Shown here piece by piece: positions 58,527 to 64,000 of a stretch of 64,000 nucleotides of DNA. Under the pieces are notes generated by a model. The model saw only the letters and a program-made list of their open reading frames with translations, did not search any database and had not been told where the DNA came from. This DNA is from Arcicella rigui. GTDB lineage: Bacteria > Bacteroidota > Bacteroidia > Cytophagales > Spirosomataceae. The stretch is from the NCBI RefSeq assembly GCF_034929435.1, contig NZ_JAYFUM010000022.1:76902-140901 (forward strand), in the 5' to 3' direction. Position 1 is the stretch's first letter. Every line of letters begins with the position of its first letter. Position numbers and translations under genes: made by a program.

Positions 58527-59735
58527 TTATACTTCCATTTTAGTCCAAACAGCACCAGCGGCATTAGATTTCAAAACAGTATCAATAAATACCATTCCAC
58601 GTAAACCTTCTTCGATACCCATGAAATCGTGAATTTCTGGGTCGTATCCTGACGGATTTGCTGATTCTCCGTTCAATCCACCAGTAGCATTTTTCTGAGC
58701 TTCCTCGCCCCATCTTGCACGAAGTGCATAAGTGAAGTTACGGTAAATATTAGCAAATGTCTCAATATAACCTTCTGGGTGACCTGCTGGCTGACGAGTA
58801 TGGGCTTGAGCCGCTTTTGATAAATTTCCAACACCAGTACGGATAATTCTTGAACCGTTTTCTTGGTTGGTCAAAACCAAAGTATTAGGCTCCATTTGTT
58901 TCCATTTCAAACCTCCGAATTCGCCATATACTCTGATATTCAAATCGTTTTCTTCGCCGTTACAGATTTGAGAGTTATGCAAAATACCTTTCGCTCCGTT
59001 GTCAAAACGTAAAAGCATGTTGGCATCATCGTCCAACTGACGACCTTCTACGAAAATCGTTAAATCAGCACAAATTTCAGTGATTTTCAAACCAGTAATA
59101 TATTCAGCCAAGTTTTCGGCGTGCGTACCGATGTCGCCAACGCCACCTGCTGCACCACTTCGTGAAGGGTCGGTTCTCCAAGCAGCTTGTTTCTGACCAG
59201 TCGCTTCAACCAACTGAGCCAACCAGCCTTGTGGATATTCCACAATTACTTTACGGATTTTACCGATTGCTCCTGCTTTTATCAAAGCTCTTGCTTCTTT
59301 CACCATCGGATAGCCCGTGTAATTGTGGGTAAGGGCATAAATCAAACCTGATTTTTCAACAATATCTTTCAACAAATAAGCTTCTGCGGAATTTAGTGTA
59401 GCAGGCTTATCAGAAACCACATGAAAACCATTTTCTAAAGCCATTTTAGCGGCAGGGAAATGCACGTGATTTGGCGTAACGATAGAGACGAAATCCATAC
59501 GTTCGCCTTCTGGAAGGGCTTTTTCTGCCAAAATCATTTCTTCAAAAGAACCATATACTCTGTCTGGAGATAAGTACAGAGCTTCACCTGTTGCTTTTGA
59601 TTTTGCGGGGTCAGAACTAAAAGCTCCGCAAACTAATTCAATTTCACCATCCAGTGCTGCACCACGTCGGTGAACAGCTCCGATGAAAGCCTCAAGGCTT
59701 CCACCAATCATACCCATTCTGATTTTTCTTGCCAT
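58527..59735 (-). CDS. Gfo/Idh/MocA family oxidoreductase
   Basis: 402 residues. Rossmann start GMIGGSLEAFIGAVHRRGAAL, then SIVTPNHVHFPAAKMALENGFHVVSDKPATLN, with Lys of the DKP motif, and GGVGDIGTHAENLAEYI, whose His is the usual acid/base. Family members oxidise sugars or inositols with NAD(P). It is divergent from an MFS transporter (59971), the natural pair for a sugar pathway. It has no signal peptide. The subfamily, with C-terminal GYDPEIHDFMGIEEGLRGM, is frequent in sugar catabolic clusters. Confidence 0.9.
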   Translation of the reverse strand: MARKIRMGMIGGSLEAFIGAVHRRGAALDGEIELVCGAFSSDPAKSKATGEALYLSPDRVYGSFEEMILAEKALPEGERMDFVSIVTPNHVHFPAAKMALENGFHVVSDKPATLNSAEAYLLKDIVEKSGLIYALTHNYTGYPMVKEARALIKAGAIGKIRKVIVEYPQGWLAQLVEATGQKQAAWRTDPSRSGAAGGVGDIGTHAENLAEYITGLKITEICADLTIFVEGRQLDDDANMLLRFDNGAKGILHNSQICNGEENDLNIRVYGEFGGLKWKQMEPNTLVLTNQENGSRIIRTGVGNLSKAAQAHTRQPAGHPEGYIETFANIYRNFTYALRARWGEEAQKNATGGLNGESANPSGYDPEIHDFMGIEEGLRGMVFIDTVLKSNAAGAVWTKMEV

Positions 59736-59776
59736 TTTTCGTATTAAACTATTCGGTAAGTATTAAATTTTATTTA

Positions 59777-59784
59777 CAAATTTA
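59777..59784 (-). promoter_or_regulatory. candidate -7 box of the Gfo/Idh/MocA gene
   Basis: On the minus strand TAAATTTG matches TAnnTTTG, 41 bp before the ATG at 59735. Confidence 0.45.
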
Positions 59785-59877
59785 CACAAGAGTATTTTTA
59801 TATAAAGCCTGCCCTATAATGAAGGACAGATAAAATTTATCTTAAATACGTATAATAAATTACATATAATCTAAAAA

Positions 59878-59885
59878 TATTTTTG
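59878..59885 (+). promoter_or_regulatory. candidate -7 box of the MFS transporter gene
   Basis: TATTTTTG matches TAnnTTTG, 86 bp before the ATG at 59971, giving a divergent pair with the box at 59777-59784. Confidence 0.4.
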
Positions 59886-59970
59886 TTTTTTTGATAGATT
59901 TTTCAGTGAACATTTTTCACATAACCAAGAATTCAAACCAATCTAATCAATTTTTAATCCCTAATCAATT

Positions 59971-61188
59971 ATGTCTCAAATCGTTAACCGTGACAAACTC
60001 TTTTTAGGAAGTTGTTTTGCTCTCATTACAACGGCAATGGCTTTCGGTATTCGTGCTGGTGTTCTGACCCAACTCGGAGAAGAATTCAAACTTTCTGCTC
60101 AAGAACTTGGATACGTCAATCAAATGGCATTCTTGGGTTTTCCCATTGCCATGATTATCGGTGGTCCGCTATATAATGCACTTGGGCCAAAAAAAATTAT
60201 TTGGGTAGCATTTATCACTCACGTTTTAGGTTTAGTAATGACCATTTTTTCAGGTGGTTTCTGGACTCTACTCCTTTCAACATTTTTCGTAGGTTTTGGC
60301 AACGGTACTGTTGAAGCCGCTTGTAATCCTATGATTTCGGATATGTATGAAGGAAACGAAAAAACAAAAATGTTGAACCGTTTCCACATGTGGTTTCCGG
60401 GCGGTATCGTAATCGGTAGCTTACTTTCTCAATTTATGACTTCAGCCAACATGGGCTGGCAATTACAAATTGGTGCTATTTTAGTGCCTGCTGTTATTTA
60501 TGCTTTCTTATTTTTTGGACAAGCATTCCCTTCAAGCCAAGACGAAGGTGCTGTTTCTACTGGCGAAAACTTCAAAGCGATGCTTTCTCCATTATACATC
60601 TTCATGTTAGCTTGTATGGCTTTAACAGCGATTTCAGAATTCGGTCCAGAACAATGGATTGGGCCAGTTCTTGGAAAAGCAGGTGCAAGTCCAATGATTA
60701 TTTTGGCTTTGGTAACTGGTTTAATGGCGGTTGGTCGTTATTTCGCTGGGCCAATTGTTCATTCTATCAACCCAACTGGAGTATTGTTGGCTTCTGCAAT
60801 TTTTGCTACTGTTGGTGTAATTTTAATGAGCCAAGCTACTGGCGGAATGGTATATGTGTCGGCTGTAATTTTTGCTATCGGCGTTTGCTACTTCTGGCCA
60901 ACAATGATTGGCTTCGTTGCTGAAAACTTGCCACGCACTGGTGCATTCGGTCTTTCTATCATGGGCGGTATGGGTATGTTCTCTACTTCAATCTTCCAAC
61001 CAATTATTGGTGCTTGGTTAGATGACGAAAAAGCAAAAGCAGCGGCAGCAGGTTTAACTGGCGACGTAGCTGAGTTAGCGGCAGGACAAGCTACTTTAGA
61101 TAACATGGCGATTTTCCCAATTATCTTAATCGGAGCTTTTGTTGGCTTGTATTTTTATATGCGTAAACGTACAGCTACTCACGCATAA
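59971..61188 (+). CDS. MFS sugar transporter
   Basis: 405 residues, twelve hydrophobic segments, with the first half containing GGPLYNALGPKKIIW (loop 2-3 signature) and GFGNGTVEAACNPMISDMYEGNEKTKMLNRFHMWFPGG, which resembles FucP/NanT-type and glucose/galactose transporters, and GPEQWIGPVLG in the second half. Divergent from the Gfo/Idh/MocA dehydrogenase, so it likely brings in the sugar that enzyme oxidises. Followed by a strong terminator. Confidence 0.9.
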   Translation: MSQIVNRDKLFLGSCFALITTAMAFGIRAGVLTQLGEEFKLSAQELGYVNQMAFLGFPIAMIIGGPLYNALGPKKIIWVAFITHVLGLVMTIFSGGFWTLLLSTFFVGFGNGTVEAACNPMISDMYEGNEKTKMLNRFHMWFPGGIVIGSLLSQFMTSANMGWQLQIGAILVPAVIYAFLFFGQAFPSSQDEGAVSTGENFKAMLSPLYIFMLACMALTAISEFGPEQWIGPVLGKAGASPMIILALVTGLMAVGRYFAGPIVHSINPTGVLLASAIFATVGVILMSQATGGMVYVSAVIFAIGVCYFWPTMIGFVAENLPRTGAFGLSIMGGMGMFSTSIFQPIIGAWLDDEKAKAAAAGLTGDVAELAAGQATLDNMAIFPIILIGAFVGLYFYMRKRTATHA

Positions 61189-61212
61189 GATATACTTAAA
61201 ATTTCTTCAAAC

Positions 61213-61250
61213 GAAACCCCACAGATACTTGTTATTCTGTGGGGTTTCTT
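61213..61250 (+). terminator. intrinsic terminator after the MFS gene
   Basis: GAAACCCCACAGA (61213-61225) pairs perfectly with TCTGTGGGGTTTC (61236-61248), 13 bp, loop of 10 bases, followed by TTGATTTT. Confidence 0.85.
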
Positions 61251-61299
61251 GATTTTAAAGCATATTTTTTCTACTTTTATTTGATAAAAATCAAATCTT

Positions 61300-61854
61300 A
61301 TGCTAACCGTTTCTGAAAAAACATATACCGTAGCAGAATACTTTGAGTTAGAAAAACACTCAGAAGTTAAGCATGAATTTGTGGATGGACACCTTATTGA
61401 AATGTCTGGAGAAAAGAAAATTGCCAATCGTATCGCTGGAAGCCTTTACGCTTTACTATTACAACTTTTGAATCAAGAAATTTTTGATGTTTATTTTCAA
61501 GATGTACGACTAAGTACTGTAAAAGGAAAACGCTATCGCTATCCCGACGTAATGGTTGTACCAACGATTGATGATGAAGATGAATATACTGTTCATCAAG
61601 CAGTATTAGTGGCAGAAGTACTTTCTCCAACAACTGAAAAAACGGATAGAAACGAAAAGCTAAAAGAGTATTCCAAAATGCCAACGCTACAATATTACTT
61701 ATTGATTTCACAAGAAGAACCAATTATTGAATTATATAGAAGAAACGGTGCTATTTTTGAATATCTTTTCTTTACAGAAAGAACAGAACGGATAGATTTA
61801 CCTTTTTTTAATGTCGCATTCACATTAAATGACCTCTACAAGAAAATACTTTGA
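61300..61854 (+). CDS. Uma2 family endonuclease-like protein (DUF820)
   Basis: 184 residues. YFELEKHSEVKHEFVDGHLIEMSG is the family start. YRYPDVMVVP (Asp) and LVAEVLSPTTEKTDRNEKLKEY (Glu, then Lys) make the PD-(D/E)XK core. These genes are found in many copies in cyanobacteria and Bacteroidota; activity is unproven for most. It is a single gene bounded by terminators at 61213 and 61881. Confidence 0.9.
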   Translation: MLTVSEKTYTVAEYFELEKHSEVKHEFVDGHLIEMSGEKKIANRIAGSLYALLLQLLNQEIFDVYFQDVRLSTVKGKRYRYPDVMVVPTIDDEDEYTVHQAVLVAEVLSPTTEKTDRNEKLKEYSKMPTLQYYLLISQEEPIIELYRRNGAIFEYLFFTERTERIDLPFFNVAFTLNDLYKKIL

Positions 61855-61880
61855 AATGTCATTTGTCATACTTTTACAAA

Positions 61881-61923
61881 ACAAAGCCTTGTAGATATTT
61901 GTAGTATCTGCGAGGCTTTTTGT
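61881..61923 (+). terminator. intrinsic terminator after the Uma2 gene
   Basis: AAAGCCTTGTAGATA pairs with TATCTGCGAGGCTTT using G-T pairs, then a T-run. Confidence 0.7.
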
Positions 61924-62000
61924 TTAATTAAGAACGTTGTTTATTATCAGTATTTTCAAGGAATCAATCGGTTATTCAGTTCAAAATCAATCAGACAAAA

Positions 62001-62861
62001 ATGTCAAAAATAGGGAAAAGGCTACTTATTGCATATATTATTCTCTTTATTTTCTCACAAATTCTATCTTCTTGTTTTAGTTTTAGAATGACTCAGCAAG
62101 AAATTGATAAAGCTTTTGCAGGCTATAAACTAAAACCAAAGCAACGGCAGATAGAAGTACGAGGAGCAAAGATGAATTTTGCTGAAATCGGCAACGATTC
62201 GCTTCCTGTAGCTTTCTTTGTACATGGCTCGCCCGGTTCTTGGACGGCTTTTATTGATTTTATGAAGGACACTGTTTTACTAAAAAAAGTAAAAATAGTT
62301 TCGGTGGATAGAATCGGTTTTGGAGAATCTGAGCTTGGCAACGGTGAAAAATCTTTACAAACCCAAGTAGATTTACTGAAACCGATTGTAGCTTATGAAA
62401 AACGTTTTGGTAAAAAAATCATCCTCATCGGGCATTCTTTAGGTGGGCCAGTCATTGCCAAAATGGCGATGACATATCCCGAATTGATTGATAAACTTAT
62501 TATTGTAGCAGGTTCTATTGCCCCAGACTTAGAACCCAATGAAAAATGGTTTAGAATTCCGATGGCATTTACGCCTATCCGAGTATTAATTCCAGCTTCT
62601 TTTCGGGCTTCTAATGACGAAATCTTATATTTGAAACCAGAATTAGAAAAGATGTTACCTTTGTGGAAAAATATTCGGCAGCCCGTTATCGTGATTCAAG
62701 GAGGAAAAGATATGTTGGTAAGTCCGAAAAATGCAGATTTTGCCAAAAAAATGTTGGTAAATTCAGCAAAAGTAGAAATCATACGGGTAGATACCATGAA
62801 TCATTTTGTACCATGGTCGCATCCGTTTTTAATAAAGAAAGCAATAAGCAGTGAGCTGTAA
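62001..62861 (+). CDS. alpha/beta hydrolase, membrane-anchored or lipoprotein-like
   Basis: 286 residues. Hydrophobic N-terminus ending in LSSC (Cys25), so a lipoprotein or inner-membrane anchored enzyme. The hydrolase body has FVHGSPGSW (oxyanion region), GHSLGG with nucleophile Ser146, GGKDMLV with Asp, and NHFVPW with His of the triad. Substrate unknown. Followed by a repeat hairpin and ispF. Confidence 0.88.
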   Translation: MSKIGKRLLIAYIILFIFSQILSSCFSFRMTQQEIDKAFAGYKLKPKQRQIEVRGAKMNFAEIGNDSLPVAFFVHGSPGSWTAFIDFMKDTVLLKKVKIVSVDRIGFGESELGNGEKSLQTQVDLLKPIVAYEKRFGKKIILIGHSLGGPVIAKMAMTYPELIDKLIIVAGSIAPDLEPNEKWFRIPMAFTPIRVLIPASFRASNDEILYLKPELEKMLPLWKNIRQPVIVIQGGKDMLVSPKNADFAKKMLVNSAKVEIIRVDTMNHFVPWSHPFLIKKAISSEL

Positions 62862-62941
62862 GCTTTGAGCTATGAGTTTTTTATTTTTCAAGATCTCATA
62901 GCTCAAAGCTCATAGCTCATAGCTCAAAGCTATAAGCTAAA
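62862..62941. repeat. 7-bp-period repeat cluster (TCATAGC/TCAAAGC type) forming a hairpin
   Basis: GCTTTGAGCTATGAG (62869-62878 area) and CTCATAGCTCAAAGC (62897-62911 area) are complementary; further copies of TCATAGC/TCAAAGC continue to 62937. It may end transcription of the hydrolase gene, though no T-run follows the stem clearly. Confidence 0.75.
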
Positions 62942-62943
62942 AC

Positions 62944-63423
62944 ATGAAACTAAGAGTAGGACAAGGTTACGACGTACATCGTCTGGAAGAAGGAAGAGAT
63001 TTTTGGTTAGGCGGAATAATCGTTCCCCACACACATGGAGCTGTTGGACATTCGGATGCCGACATCGTTTGTCATGTCATTTGTGATGCCCTTTTGGGTG
63101 CTGCCAATATGCGAAATATTGGGTATCATTTCTCCGACAAAGACCCGAAATACAAAGGTGTTGACTCTAAGATTTTGGTAAAAAGAGTATTAGAAATGAT
63201 TCGAGAAGCAGGTTGGGAAGTAAACAATCTGGATGTAACGGTGATTTTACAAGAACCCAAACTCAATCCGCATATTCCAGCCATGAAAACCTGTTTGGCA
63301 GAAGTAATGAACATTTCGGAAGAAGACCTTTCTATCAAAGCGACCACTTCCGAACACATCGGTTTTGTAGGACGAGGCGAAGGAATCGCCGCCCAATGTG
63401 TGGCTTTGATTTGTAAAGAGTAA
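62944..63423 (+). CDS. ispF: 2-C-methyl-D-erythritol 2,4-cyclodiphosphate synthase
   Basis: 159 residues, standard length. GYDVHRL (Asp10, His12), GHSDADIVCHVICDALLGA (His44) supply the zinc ligands, and KATTSEHIGFVGRGEGIAA is the C-terminal signature. IspF makes MEcPP in the non-mevalonate isoprenoid pathway. No ispD neighbour, so it is a single gene. Confidence 0.97.
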   Translation: MKLRVGQGYDVHRLEEGRDFWLGGIIVPHTHGAVGHSDADIVCHVICDALLGAANMRNIGYHFSDKDPKYKGVDSKILVKRVLEMIREAGWEVNNLDVTVILQEPKLNPHIPAMKTCLAEVMNISEEDLSIKATTSEHIGFVGRGEGIAAQCVALICKE

Positions 63424-63478
63424 GAATTTTATTAACACATTGACAGGAATATATTTAGGATAAAATGAATATAACCCC

Positions 63479-63526
63479 CTAAGGAGTAAAAAGATAATTA
63501 TTATTGAATTAACTTTTACTCCTTAG
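63479..63526. terminator. terminator-like inverted repeat between convergent genes
   Basis: CTAAGGAGTAAAA (63479-63491) and TTTTACTCCTTAG (63514-63526) form a perfect 13-bp stem with a 22-base loop, then GAAGTTTTAT on the + strand. Confidence 0.65.
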
Positions 63527-63545
63527 AAGTTTTATACAATATCCA

Positions 63546-63848
63546 TCACGCCTTCTTCTTCTCTCTTATTATAATCAGTTGTTTGGCTGCTTCAATCGCT
63601 GCGGGAACGAATGTGTTTTCTCTTACAATCTGATGTAAACTTTCAGTTGAGTACTTTTTATATCGTATTACAAACTTTCGAGTTTCTTCTGCAAATTGCT
63701 TTTGTTCAATCTTCGCTATTTGTTCAGGTGTATAATTTGTTCTTACGGTGCGGAGGATAAACTTAGTAGCTCGTTTAAAATTAACTACATAAGCCAACAA
63801 GCCAGCTAACATTGCCGAGGGCTGAAATCCTATTCCCAGTCCCTTCAA
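63546..63848 (-). CDS. small helical protein, unknown function
   Basis: 100 residues. One weak hydrophobic segment (SAMLAGLLAYVVNFKRA) and then a charged helical tail (TPEQIAKIEQKQFAEETRKFVIRYKKY) ending in basic residues. No known family recognised. A start at Met13 is possible. No neighbour in the window informs its role. Confidence 0.55.
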   Translation of the reverse strand: MKGLGIGFQPSAMLAGLLAYVVNFKRATKFILRTVRTNYTPEQIAKIEQKQFAEETRKFVIRYKKYSTESLHQIVRENTFVPAAIEAAKQLIIIREKKKA

Positions 63849-63936
63849 ACTGACGGTTTCTTTTAGTGCAGAAAAAGTAATTAGGCTTCCCTTAAATGTT
63901 GTAAATATTTAATTATCAATATATTATAAATAAAAC

Positions 63937-63978
63937 AACCCCGAAAAAGTGTCAATACTGGCAATTTTCGGGGTTTTT
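63937..63978. terminator. terminator-like hairpin near the window end
   Basis: AACCCCGAAAA (63937-63947) pairs with TTTTCGGGGTT (63965-63975), followed by TTT on +; the other strand is also T-rich. The gene it serves may lie outside the window. Confidence 0.65.
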
Positions 63979-64000
63979 CTGTATTTTGTTTCTGCTAGAA

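Overview
The window is a 64 kb chromosomal segment of a low-GC member of the Bacteroidota, most probably order Cytophagales. The reasons are SusC/SusD and other TonB-dependent receptors with carboxypeptidase-like N-terminal domains, DUF4249 and GSCFA proteins, YfiT-type DinB proteins, start codons without clear Shine-Dalgarno sequences, and several matches to the Bacteroidota -7 promoter box TAnnTTTG. Genus cannot be fixed from sequence alone. No rRNA, tRNA or CRISPR array was seen.

Layout. 1-11.4 kb is accessory: the end of an ApbE flavin transferase, an Rpn-type nuclease, a PPOX flavoprotein, an unknown protein, an orphan protein joining an HsdS-like half to a HEPN-like domain, a 41-bp hairpin tandem repeat, a TspO-like membrane protein, a redox set (PepSY/flavodoxin/FNR reductase, DUF2271 protein, ankyrin protein) and an AAA_14/DUF4143 ATPase. 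A YgiQ radical-SAM gene and a frameshifted IS256-family insertion sequence with terminal inverted repeats and an 8-bp target duplication follow.

15.4-33.1 kb is the most distinctive part. It is a minus-strand gene set that looks like a glycoside and C-glycoside catabolic locus: a TonB receptor without SusD, an MFS transporter, a GH35-like glycosidase, two pairs of a TIM-barrel isomerase-like protein and a small DUF6379 protein (the composition of alpha/beta C-glycoside deglycosidases), two further xylose-isomerase-like barrels, an NTF2-like protein, two tandem hydroxypyruvate-isomerase-like barrels, a pyranose-oxidase-like GMC oxidoreductase and an AraC regulator. The proposed order is import, oxidation of the sugar by the GMC enzyme, then cleavage of the keto-glycoside by the isomerase-like pairs. 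Two plus-strand genes (an ATPase and a small antitoxin-like ORF) interrupt the set. Truncated copies of the barrel gene and of an AraC gene show past duplication and decay. A KduD-like dehydrogenase lies just beyond.

34.7-40.4 kb is mostly housekeeping: a methyltransferase, a coiled-coil membrane protein, L-aspartate oxidase, a nucleoside transporter and a YfiT-like protein. 41.1-50.6 kb is a SusC/SusD locus followed by a lipoprotein, a Tat-exported HisC-like aminotransferase, a Tat-exported flavin amine oxidase and a secreted protein with a C-terminal Hint (hedgehog/intein-type) domain, suggesting amino-acid or amine chemistry in the periplasm.

50.8-58.2 kb carries a DUF4136 lipoprotein, GSCFA, DUF4249 and TonB-receptor genes, and a LytS/LytT-type two-component pair. 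58.5-64 kb has a Gfo/Idh/MocA oxidoreductase divergent from an MFS sugar transporter, a Uma2 nuclease, an alpha/beta hydrolase, ispF and an unknown small protein. Many intergenic gaps across the window hold degenerate tandem repeats of 7-bp period, and in at least two places these enter coding sequence.
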